Origin: Phytoseiulus persimilis
Taxonomy: Eukaryota; Arthropoda; Arachnida; Mesostigmata; Phytoseiidae
Length of the DNA: 64,000 nucleotides
Assembly (NCBI GenBank): GCA_037576195.1
Contig: CM075102.1
Span: 46,372,745-46,436,744 of the forward strand
Direction: 5' to 3'
In this document: positions 33,757-44,600 of the stretch, in pieces
How positions within the stretch are numbered: the stretch's first letter is position 1
Layout: the number at the start of each line of letters is the position of its first letter
Made by a program: the position numbers and the translations under genes
Notes under the pieces: generated by a model
Database searches by the model: none
What the model was told of the DNA's origin: nothing
Seen by the model: the letters and a program-made list of their open reading frames with translations, nothing else

Positions 33757-36700
33757 GTTCCTGGTGAGAACGGTCCTCGCGGCGGCTGGCGAAACAGCCC
33801 ATTCGAAGTGGAAGGAGCGATCGCGAACAAGCGACACAACCCGGTGGCTTTTGGTAATTTGTCGGGAGTATCTCCTTATGTCGGCATCGGTTCGGTGTCG
33901 TCGTCGTCAGAGCGTAATGAAATTCGATTGGGGAATGAGCGCTCCTTTCCACCAATTCCCAACGACCAACAGCTGATGGCCTGCCCAACCGAACGTGTTG
34001 CCTCGCCCTGCTCGGTGAGAACCCGGTCCTCTTGGAACCTTCGAGACCTCGGGGCTTAGAACTTCTCGTTTCGGAATAGCATATGAGGCTACTCCGTACA
34101 AACAACGTCAAGATCCCCATCGTCCACCACCCGTAGACTCGTACCCCCGTAAGCAAGATTGAAGTAATCATTTTTCATCTTGAATGACCCAAAGTCTGAC
34201 AACTCACTCTCGACGGAAAGTCGCGGAGAGGATAAACGTCGTACGACCGCCAAATCCAGAGTATTCGCAAATATCACGACTGTGATCAGGAAGCTCGGTG
34301 AGAGAGCAGTCCTCTTGAAATATCCTCTTGCTCTTCCTAAATGACGGATCCGCTGACTGTTGTCCCCAATACGAGCCGATCCTCTCAGGGGATTCACGCT
34401 CGACTCCGACCGTTTCCATTCGCGAGGTAAACTGGACAGATGCAGGACCGCAGGCGTCTCATCTCCAGTCGGCTGCGCAAATACATGGAGCCGCTCACAA
34501 CATGGCTCGAATTCACCTGGAACGAACCCTCGTCACCGGTCACGGAGCTGAAAGCGCTCGAAGTTGAACACGGTGCATATTGAGAACTTTCGGAGATCTG
34601 GAGGATCCACGAATCGTCGGAGCGCGACTGTCCTCAGCGTTCCGCTCATTTCTACGACGAGCTCTCGAGAACGAATCGAGTACCCGCCGCACCCGTTTCG
34701 CCCTTCCTCCCATTTATGTCCTCAAATTCGCGGGAAATGTAGCGGGACCCTCGCAGGAAGTTCCAATCTCCGCTGGAGCGAGATTAGTATAAATCATCAG
34801 AGCTCCTACCGAGAACGTCATCGGACAGATCTACGGATTCTTCCGTTCGAAATGGCGGCGAGTTGGCTACGTATGAAAATTGCGAGGTCGACGCGGATAC
34901 TACGGCACGCCAGGCTCACTCTGGAACCGGGCCCGAAAGCTCTCTGGTCGGAGCTCCTGCGGTCAGAGCTCGGACAAAAATTTATAGCTCCCCCGAGTGG
35001 TGAAGGGCTTTGGTAATTTGCATCTTTGATCTCCTCCAGGTGGCGTGTATGTGCCGCACGGGCTCCGCGCACCCGACCCAGTCGAGCGTATGAGCATGTG
35101 AGCTTATTCTATACCGTTAAGCCAACAATCGGCTTTGGCCGGAACCGGATGCTGAGCAACGGAAAAACTAGCGCTAGCTGAATCAAGCGGAGCGAATGTG
35201 AAATTATTGGATCTTGGATCCGATAGTGCCAGTTAGGCAATCACGAGCGGGGTTCCGGAGCTTATCGGAGTGTGATGCAGGCTGGTTTTCTCTCCATGAT
35301 GATATGAATGAATGCTCACTCCCTCGGCCCAACGATTCGAATGGAGACGGGTCCTTGTTCCTGAGGGCATGTGATGATGACGGCAACAAAGGACAACAGG
35401 GTCGCGAGAGAACGCGATCCCGCATCCAGGGATACCTCCTCGGAGTTTCCTCCCTCAGGAGCGTCTGTTTGCTTTGAGACGCACTCGTAGATTCTGCTCG
35501 AGCTATCCAGAAATGCTTTGGACGAGGCTGGGCCTGGATGAAAACGAATTTCTCCGCTGAGAATTCTAATTTTCTCCTCGGGACGGAGTTCCGTTTCGCG
35601 CTGAATTCCGCTCATCATTCAACGTAGAGAAGAGGACAGCCATCTTGGGAAATACCTCAGCGGAGCTTTCTTCGGCCCCAACCTCGAACCGGATCATTTC
35701 GGCCTGAGCGCAGGTATTTCTCGCGGAAATCCAATCCGGACTTCTAATCTTTGGTGAGGCCCAACCTTGTTCCATCGTCGTTGCCGGTGGATGTGGTGAA
35801 GCCGATGCCATTCCAAGCGAGGCACGTCGTGTGTATCTATCTTATTCCCCTCTAGCTGACGTCACGAACCGCAAGCAGCGAGGCCTGGAATGATCCACGT
35901 TAACAATTAACGACCTCCTCCCTTGCAGCGCCGCGAGAGATACAAAGAAACCCAGTCAGGGGCTAAGGTGATCATAGGATGCGGTCGAACGCCCGCTCAG
36001 AGCCACTTTTGAGCTCCAGATGATGTCACTTGGGCCTGTCGAAACCCGAGAGCAGGGGTGGATGCGACGGAATATCGTATTATAGCCCGGCGATCGAAGC
36101 TCCCCAGGTCTGGAATCCCGGCCCGATCTCGAGAGACTCCGAGGCGGTGAGGTTATTGGCTTTTCTAGCTCTCGCTGAGTGAGGGCCTCAGTGAGGGAAT
36201 CAGAGGAACCAATCAGCAATGCTGGATCCCTGGTTGTTATGACGGCTCCCTGGAACGCATCGGCGTCGCACTCAAAACAAAGGCGGGAATCATACCGGGA
36301 CGAGCGCTGCCCGCAGCATCCAAGGCGCTGAACTCCCACACCGACCACGAAGTTGGCCCTCGGGACCCGACGATAATCATTGGTGCTCCTGGATGAAACA
36401 TCAGGGTTCGCGTTCCTCGGTGATCTGTCCGAGTCTCCTCGGCAGAAACCATTTCCTCTCGGATGGATGCGGGTCGCTGAGGTTCGAGACGATTGAACTG
36501 ATGTCATTCTCCTGAGGTCACACCTGAATAGCCGGACATTCGCCTTATGGCGAGTCCAGAAGGAGTTCGTGAGACACCGGAGCTCGTCGACGTCACCTCG
36601 TTCAGAGACCCGAACACTGGGGACAGGTGTTGGTAGATGAGCCTTTCAGCTGAGCACTCGACACCGGCAGCAGTCATGCCGGCCGTTGGTCAGGGTAGAG

Positions 36701-37477
36701 GTTCGAAAAAGTTTGGGGCGCCTTTCTTCCCCGTCGACAGTCTTATTAGACGCGATGGTTTGCCCCACGAGCAGGATTGACCGAACGTCAGCGGAAAAGA
36801 TGTTCAGGCGTCCAATCAGGAGTTCTTGAATGGAAGCGGAATGCTTGACTAAAGCGGGAGCCTCCGCTCACCTCCACTTCATCAAGGCGTTCTTCTCTTG
36901 CTCGAGTGGGCGTCTCACCCACCAGACTATCGGTGGGCCGCTGTCTGCGCACTCAGGGTCAGGACCATCAGCCTCAAGCAGCCTCCTGATCAAAGATTGC
37001 CTCGTGAGTGAGTGGGACACATCCGGAGAACGGCGTGACCCGGCGAGATAGAAGCAACAAACTATTCGAGAATGCCCGTCCGCGATCGGCGGCTGACGCA
37101 TCGCTCTTTCATTCATCACTCGTGAAGGAGGACTCGCGATGAAAGAACTTGACGTCATTCGCACTTCCCTCTTTTTGTAGATCCCGACCCACGCTGAGCC
37201 TGACGTTCCTCTTGTGGCGAGCATGTGTGTTGCTCGCGAAGTTCCTATGAGTATCTACGCGACCAACAGCGGAGTTCATCCCGAGAGCTGTCACGGATCT
37301 CAGGTGCGCAGAAAAACCGTGCGGCTCTATGAGGCTGACGGGGAAAAAGATCGAAACACGAGCAAACGATAGCCGCTCGTCGCTTCATTTGTGTAATTAT
37401 TCATTCAGCGGAAACCACTGGCTTGGATCAGAACTGCCGCGGTACTCGTCAGGGGGAATGCCAGCAGGTAGCAAGAG
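33757..37477. other. Stretch without a supported gene
   Basis: Frames of up to 183 codons on the minus strand (35956-36507) and 150 on the plus strand (34564-35016) show no known domain. A hydrophobic minus-strand segment near 34050-34170 is discussed among the rejected items. GCCATCTT, the core of Pho/YY1 sites, occurs at about 35640. Confidence 0.4.
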
Positions 37478-37525
37478 ATGAATATTCAAATAAACAACCG
37501 TCGGCTGGCCCGTCTAAGAGAACTG

Positions 37526-37536
37526 AAGATGGCGGC
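37526..37536 (+). promoter_or_regulatory. YY1/Pho-type AAGATGGCGGC motif over an ATG
   Basis: The exact 11-mer AAGATGGCGGC is the classical YY1-type element found at the first exon of many animal genes, where its ATG is often the start codon. Here the ATG at 37529 opens a 108-codon frame. Confidence 0.4.
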
Positions 37537-37855
37537 GGCTAGCACATTCATTTCCATGCTAATTCCGCCTTCATTTGTTCATCTGGCATTCCGTCCATTC
37601 GCACCTCCATCCGCCCGTCGTTCTCGTTTTTTCCCGCGCGTCTCGGCGACGCAGAAACTTCTTGCCCTCCTCGCTGTGGTGACGGTTCAAGAAGCCGCGG
37701 AACACAACATCTCTCTGATGGGGCCAAGTATTTTAGAGGGAGAAACACCGGCTAGCTCCGCACCTGCTGTCGTTTCCTGGAACGGCCGTGCCTCGTGGGG
37801 AGCTTTGGGACCAACGCGAAGCCTAGCGGGGAACGAGGTTGCAGAAGGAACATAA
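37529..37855 (+). CDS. Hypothetical small ORF starting in the YY1-type motif
   Basis: The frame gives 108 residues beginning MAAASTFISMLIPP, with a hydrophobic stretch KLLALLAVVTV in the middle. No family is recognised. Its main support is the promoter-like motif around the start codon. It ends at TAA 9 nt before the next ATG-opened frame. It could be a first exon that reads into intron. Confidence 0.2.
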   Translation: MAAASTFISMLIPPSFVHLAFRPFAPPSARRSRFFPRVSATQKLLALLAVVTVQEAAEHNISLMGPSILEGETPASSAPAVVSWNGRASWGALGPTRSLAGNEVAEGT

Positions 37856-37864
37856 TGACTCACG

Positions 37865-38092
37865 ATGAGCGAGTTGGAGAATGAAACAGAGTTCCCGACG
37901 CCTGGCTTACCTGTTCCGACTGAATTCATCAGACCGCCAACGGACCAGCCGGCCGAAGGGCCTGAGCGAGCTCCTCTGTTTGCAGGCACCCGTCAGGAGA
38001 GCATGCGGAAGCGAGTAAAAAGAAGAGAACACAACACATCCAGCTTGCAGGCGGAAGAAAAACGGAGGAGCTCTCGCGAAGACAGGGTGTAG
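37865..38092 (+). CDS. Hypothetical 75-residue ORF, acidic then basic
   Basis: The frame opens with ATG (MSELENETEFPTPGLPVPTE) and moves from an acidic, proline-rich half to a lysine/arginine-rich half (MRKRVKRREH ... EEKRRSS) that looks like a nuclear-localisation-type tail. Such biased composition is unlike the random frames around it. No homologue is recognised. Confidence 0.2.
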   Translation: MSELENETEFPTPGLPVPTEFIRPPTDQPAEGPERAPLFAGTRQESMRKRVKRREHNTSSLQAEEKRRSSREDRV

Positions 38093-38458
38093 CCAGTGAG
38101 TTGGGTAAACGAATCTCCTTGCTCAGCTGGGCACACCGCTCGCCGAGAGGGCCCAGTGAAACACTTTTGGGTGTCGGCGCTTTATGTTGGGAGTAAGGCT
38201 TGAGAAAGCTGACAATTTCAGCTCGGCGGCTAAACTATCAACGCGCTTCTGTGTCCTGCCTGACCGCTCAGCTGTCTTCTCGAGAGAGCAAACTTGGGCC
38301 TTGAAGTACCCTTGTGACTTACTACACTGGGAGGCAACTTCCCATTGTTCATTCTATATTCATCGAAGAGTACAATGAAAGCAGACATTTACTTCATGCT
38401 GACCTTCGTGGGTCAAGTGACGTATTTCTTCCAATCAAAGGGCTCGCTCCGTCAGGGT

Positions 38459-38479
38459 GGGGGGGGGGGGGGGGGGGGG
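38459..38479. repeat. Homopolymer G run, 21 bases
   Basis: Twenty-one consecutive G follow GTCAGGGT. Such a run can form G-quadruplex structure and is also a likely site of length error. Confidence 0.92.
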
Positions 38480-38480
38480 T

Positions 38481-38539
38481 CATGCTCTATTTCACGTGCA
38501 TTGTTGAATATTGTGGATGCGCATGCTCTATTTGACGTG
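38481..38539. repeat. Two-copy direct repeat next to the G run
   Basis: CATGCTCTATTTCACGTG at 38481-38498 recurs as CATGCTCTATTTGACGTG at 38522-38539, 41 bp apart with one mismatch. It begins directly at the end of the G run, suggesting a local duplication or a minisatellite stub. Confidence 0.65.
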
Positions 38540-40868
38540 TGAGCTCCGTTTAGCAATCATTCTCTATTCGACGGGGAGTGGAGACTCTCATGGCGATCAG
38601 GAAACGCTATTCAACGGAGCACTCGAGCTCGGTGGAGGCTCACGCGCGAAACATTGGAGTGGATTTATTTCGATTTTACATACACACATATGTTCCCTTT
38701 CATTTTAGGAATGAATTGTTCTGTATTCACAGATCATTCTAGGTTTTCGATTTTCCATCTTCTTAGGACGTCTGTCGTGGGTCCTTCGGTGTAGGGTCGG
38801 GGCGAAGTCCTTCCCAACTCCTCCGGTTTTGAGCATCCGATTTGCGCACGCCTCTTGGAAGGAGAGTTATGCTCTACTACACCGACATGCTCCAATACAC
38901 GGGCCCCTCTCGAGAGATCGAGGAATAGAGGGACATGCCCTTGAATTCAGAGGAATACGACGAGTGGAAGATTGAGCCCACTGCTCGTGCTCTGAACTCT
39001 CGATCGTCAGTGACATCTGCACACCTGTACGTGAGGCACAGATCGCGCCGAGCACGCGAACATCGTGTTGCTCGATGTAACCTACCGCCATGACATTGCT
39101 TCTGTGAGACGCGGAGACTCCCCTGCCCTCCGGAACTGAACCCCTAATTCACAGCAGACGGGGAATTCCGTTCTTGGGAAGGACTCTGTTCATCCAGTGA
39201 AATCGTTACCGAGCTTCTGTTCCTAGAGATTTCTTGCTAGCATCCATTCCTTTTAGAAGCGGTATCAAGCCTCGAGCGCGAAGCTTCCCGGTCATCCGAG
39301 ACCCACGGAGATCTCTTCTTCCTCCGTCAGTGAATATGGATCAACCGTCTGATGGATTGAGTGCATCTGATACCCAAAGCTCCACTAACACGGCAACAAC
39401 CACTGCTCGGACCAAAACTGCTACAGTGCGGAACGGATATTTCGGACGCTGTTCCAATTATGCTTACATCGATGCTGATTAGCTGCAGTCGACGAAAGAT
39501 GAGTCCGCGTTGTCGAAGAATGACGTGTCGGGTTTCCGCTAGATCCCCAGAAAGTTGGCTTTGCGCGGAACAGCTCGCTGGCGTTCTGCAAATAAACTCG
39601 ACTGGAAAACTGACGCGAAACTGAACCACAGTCAATGAGAATGGAGATTGTGCGTAGCTCTTCGGCAATGATTGGAAGAGAACTCGATGATGATGTATCC
39701 ATGACCCATCGTCGAAATACCTTTTTGCAGGACTTCAATCAGGAGCGGATGGTTGCTAGGTCCCATGGTGAATGTCTTGGCAGAAGAGCCGGTGCCGAAA
39801 GTCTCCGAACGTGTCGAGCGCCATCTCGATCGCGAAAGTATTCATCATCATTGATTCAACTCAGCAAAATGAGCACTCTTTAACCCGTCCTTGCCTCAGA
39901 TATGAATTGTTGGAATAATTTCAACGACCTGGAATGGATTCCTCGTTCGCAACAGCTGCCCATAATGACATCCCCCTTTCTTTCCTCGTCTCCAGGAAGG
40001 CGAGGAAGCCACATTTCGCCATGAGCGGCTAGCAGGTTGTGGCGACGGTTCCATTAGATAACACCCTGTTTGCAGAAGATAAGCGACGAGGGGAGGGACA
40101 CCCTCTGACACTGCTTCAGATTGCAGGACGTTAAGGCTCGCGAGTTATAGAGGTTGCTTCTTCAGTGAACCTACTCCTCAGCCTCTTTCGCGGTTCGAGA
40201 ACTCAGGATCTTCAAAATACGTGTTCTGCTACTATGCTCCTGAGTCTCCCAACACGTCCGCGGTCTCGGAGCTCCCAATGCAGCGCGAAGTAACATACAC
40301 TCCTCGTAAAAGGTCCTGACGAACAGCCGAGCACAGCTGGCCGGATTCGCTCAGAAAGTTCTCCTTGCTCCGAGGCGGCATTGGACAGGAGAGGGGAAAT
40401 GCTCGTCCGTCCATCGATCTGGCCTGGTCCATTCATGATTCATTCGATGTTGTTGCCCTCACCACAAAAGAGGCCTCACACTCGTTCTGAGCGGCCGGAG
40501 CTGAAGAACTCGTCGACCTGTCAATCCCCTGTCTGTTCGTCCGCAGACCATCCATCGTCGTTCCACACGCATGACTGATGGCTTCCTCTGGAACGGCTTC
40601 ACTGGCAAAGATTGACGCACTTTGCTTCCATTGCGCAGGCATGTTTACGTCCAGGGCCAGCTTTCTCCTCAGACGTGAACGCGAGGCCAACGAAATTCCC
40701 GTCTTCCTGGATCTCACAACCGAATTTCCACCCGGGCTTACCATCGTCGCATCAAATACTCAGATTGGCAGCAGAGGGGTTCGAGAATAACTGTTTCTAT
40801 TCACGTCGGCAAATTATTCATTTAATCCAGTACCTCTTATCGGAATGATTGCCCGCTTCTCGATGTGG

Positions 40869-41609
40869 TCATTGTGGGCGATTTCGCCGTTTGACTGACC
40901 GAGCAATATGACCGAGGAATATACAGTTTGTATCCGATTCCGCTCGAAATACAACGAAGCGAGTACAAAAGAACGGCTTCTGTGGTCGCATGGTCACGCC
41001 AGCCATCATCGTTTCCGTTGGGATCCCAGTTGGGCGCGAACGATCCACAACAAAAGCGACGAAGCCGCCCCTGGAAAAATAGCGGCCGTACGCTTCGAAC
41101 AAGTCTTTCGTAACAATGAGCACTGATTCGATGTATGAAGTTTTGGCCAAGAACAAGTCAGATCCAGCGTCAATCGGCTCCAGCCATCTGAAGGCAGAGC
41201 TGCCATTTCCGGATGCGAAGAGATGCTTCCCCGCAGGATCGACCAACAGGAACCTCCGTGAGCCCACGGTTCGATGATCGATAATTTCCCCTCCCATCCG
41301 GAAGATCTCGTTGGAGTCGAAAATTTCTTCTCGTTAAACATTCGAGAACTCCATCTGTCCCCGCGTGAACGCTCGGTCAGGGGAAAATTTCGTCCTGAAG
41401 GCGGATGTCCATAAAAAACTCCTGGGAAGGAGATTTCTGCTGGTCTCTCGCGGTTCGAGTTCCAAAGACGTGAAAGCCGTCTTCTGAAACGACCGAATTC
41501 TGAGCAGTGTTCGCCCGTCCTGCCACTCCAGATTCGTTTCAAGGATTCTCTCACGGAGGCACGGAAATGCGGAGAGAGAGAGAGAGTACCTTTCAGCGGA
41601 GGAGTCCAC
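40869..41609 (-). pseudogene. Unrecognised minus-strand frame with one internal stop
   Basis: Two blocks in the same phase (41609-41334 and 41297-40869) are separated by a single TAA followed by an open REEIFDSNEIFRMGGEII. The longer block (142 codons) has even residue composition without low-complexity bias. It may be a decayed gene or exons; a 218-codon frame in another phase (41006-41662) overlaps it, so chance is also possible. No family is identified. Confidence 0.2.
41571..41586. repeat. Short (GA)n microsatellite
   Basis: An uninterrupted GAGAG run of 16 bases, similar in type to the tracts at 20266 and 49451. Confidence 0.85.
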
Positions 41610-41662
41610 GAAAGTTTCTTGAGCATTTCGTTCGCGTTATTTGACGAGACAGATCCACTCAT

Positions 41663-44600
41663 GGAATTTTTCAGTTGGGAACGAATGTAGAACCAGTTTA
41701 AAGGCTTTGCCTGGAGACTTACAAACGAAAGCTCAGGCGGATTTCAGCTCGAACGACGCATGTCGACGATCAAAGTTTCAGAGACAAGTAGTCGTACGAG
41801 ATTCGTGCTCTCGTTTAAGCCTCGAAAACAGCAAGACTTGCTGGGAAACGCAGTTCCAGGACAAACACTTGCTCCGATTTCTGTATCCATCTGATTCTGT
41901 CTCTGGCGAAACTCCCAAGCATCTGTGCAATGATGTCTGAATGAATATCTGAAAATGCGTTTCCTCTTTCTTGTTTCGCAAGTCCCAGTTTCTGCTGGCC
42001 GGTTCCGGGATCTCCGTGGGTCTAGGTACAGAAAATCGAAAGTACAGAGGAAAAGTTTGACATTGCTTCCTCGGGGACGTTTCTTTGTCAGCTCGGAGCC
42101 GAACGCCTCGTCAGGCTTTGTCTTCTGGATATTCGCTCTGACGAGGCTTGGTCTTCTGGGACACTTTTGGGATCGAAAAGACTTGCAGAGATTGGAAAAG
42201 CGATAGAGAGCATACCAATTATCGCAACTCTCACCTCGCGGAACGTGTCCGGAATTTATTAGACCAAGTAGGAACTGTGAATTATTCCCGGCATGTGAGC
42301 AGCACACCAATCTCGGATTGGTTCCATGGACTCGGGAGGTTGTTGACAGCGGCCGCCGAAGCAGAAAAAGTAGAGATTCCGCTACACTTGAGTGAAAGTC
42401 AACTTGAAAGCAGAAACCCCGTTGCAGACCGTGAGGGACGAGCGTGACGTTTCAGACAAGCCTTCAACAGACGAGAAGGGCTCCTTTTTTCCCGTCAGGA
42501 GTCAGCTTTTGACACACACTCACGGGCTTCGATGCGATCTAAGCCCCGTTCCTCGGAAAGAGAATCATGGCCTTCAAGGTTACCGTTCTGAGCCACCGTT
42601 TTCATGTTCCTCCCGATGATCGGACCTGAGCTCTCGAATCGGCCCGGAAGTTGCGTCTCGTAGATTCCGGCTGAGTTTATCGAAGTTCATTGGCAAGGAA
42701 AAGAGGGAATTTCAATTCCGCAGTCCTGACAGCCGACAACTATACGACGAGACTATGGAAATACGGAGAACAAGGCTAACGACGAAAACCAACTCATATA
42801 AAGTTGTATGCAGCGTGTCCTGACCGCCGCTGTTCGGGTCGTGATGCTCCGCGCTCGTTTTATTCGTTTCTCGTAGTTGTCCTGCTCCGCCGTTCGGCCG
42901 CGTTTCTTTTTTTCTGTTGCGACGTCCCTCGTACAGTGCCCGCAGACAGCTAACGACTCTGCGTCGTTTTGTTGTAACTGTGCTTCGTCGGTGGTTGGGA
43001 TGTGTGTTCGGTTGGCGAGTTGGCTGCGACGACCGCTGCTTTTCCTGATGCTGACGGTTCCATAGCAATACTCGCTGCCATTCCAGCTTCCGGGTCCACC
43101 TATGGTCCGTGGGAAGCTCCCATCCGTCGAAGAAGTTCGCATCATTCTCCCATCTTCTCGACTCTTCCTACCACTACATCCCACCGCTCGGCCCACTCCG
43201 ATTCGGATGCTCGTATCAGATTATTTTTGGACTTCTTTCCTCGAGCAACTGTTCTGCGTCCCCGGTCGGCTCCCCCAAACTTTATCTCTTCTGTTCCGCT
43301 GTGAACACGGAGCCACACGCGCGGGGATGGACACAACGACGCCATTTTCGTCGGTCGAAGCTTTTCAGGAAATCTACTTCAGATCAAATCAAACCTAGAG
43401 TGCCTGAGAGGTTTCTGATGCTTTCACTCCGGAGCAGTCTTCAAAAGTTCCTCTGAAGAGGATTCGCCCGCTGTCGAAGCGACGCCACGTGTCAAGGGTC
43501 TTGGGAACGAGTCTGGCGAAGGCGCATCGGCAGACCTTCTGAATTTTCGAGCCTGTGAATTCCGAACAGTCCATCACAACGGGTCCGTGAGCCTCCGCAT
43601 CGATTCCAAGCACAAAACGTGAAGCTTCAGGCCGCTCGAATCGGGTCTCTCTCGTACCAGGATCAATCCTCGGACACAGCGAGAAAAAAGTACCTTCGTG
43701 AGAGCTCGGCGTACCGAGCCACGTGAGGTTCGGGGCGAACGGGAAACGGTCTTGCTCATCACGCGAAGTATTCAAAGAGCGTTGCAGTGTCGTCCGGGAT
43801 TCCGCCACTTTCCCTCGGCGACGCGGCATCAGCGATGGAAAACTCATCAAAAGCGAAACTATCCCATCTGGTCAATGTTACGCGGGATGGTGCTGATGCA
43901 ATGTGTAATGCAGGTTCGCTCCCAAATTGCGTTCGGAGTTTAGCGTCGAGCAGCGTTGCTCCGCAACTGGCACGAGTTTCTTCCCTGCGACTTTTGCTCA
44001 TGCGGTTCCAGTCTATCGGTCCTCGGTTCAACGCAGTGTGCGCAGTTGCGAATCCTCTCCACGCGCGGAAAAGAGAGAGAGAGAGAACCTCGGTAGCATT
44101 CACCGGGCCATTCATTCCGAAAGACGAAACGCGGTCAATGTAGTCAGCAATCAATCATTAGATGTCAGGGAGTGCCAACACTCTAATCTCGTTCCGTCCC
44201 TGGCTTGCGCGTTCTCACAGCCCACTGGCGTCGGCTCACTCGGTTGCGCCGGAGAGAACTTGTGCTCGAGTCGATTCCAGGATGGGGGATCCTCCGAGCT
44301 TGACTGGAAGGCAGCAGCCGATTCGCGCGCGACTGGGTTCAAAACTGATGGGTTTCCACGGTGCGGAGGCTTTCCCCGACCAGCTCAGGGACCTTCAGGG
44401 TATCCGGATGGAGGAACGCCTCGCGTCGCCGTGGTGGCTTCAAGCTTTCGAAGTCCGTCGTCTCAGTTTTCCCAAATTGCCGTCTCACGGCCGTCAGCGC
44501 TCCGAGATCTCCGCCGATCCGGCAACAATGCCAAAAGTTGCAACCAGATCGCATCGAGAACCTAACCTCAGCAGTTGCGAGTCCTCGACGCATTCACGGC

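Larger units (their letters stand above)
38093..41005. other. Stretch with G-run and short direct repeat, no firm gene
   Basis: Beyond the G run and the 41-bp-period repeat listed separately, I see only short overlapping frames. Several minus-strand frames (39421-39738, 40212-40436) read plausibly but match nothing I can name. Confidence 0.4.

Noticed and set aside
33907-34419. Minus-strand hydrophobic segment (GWWTMGILTLFVRSSLICYS) like an ionotropic receptor membrane helix
   Set aside because: No ligand-binding halves or pore segment around it, and an equally open second frame overlaps it.
40212-41297. Minus-strand frames considered as a decayed neprilysin-like (M13) peptidase
   Set aside because: No HExxH zinc site or ExxxD motif in any frame, and the resemblance is too vague.
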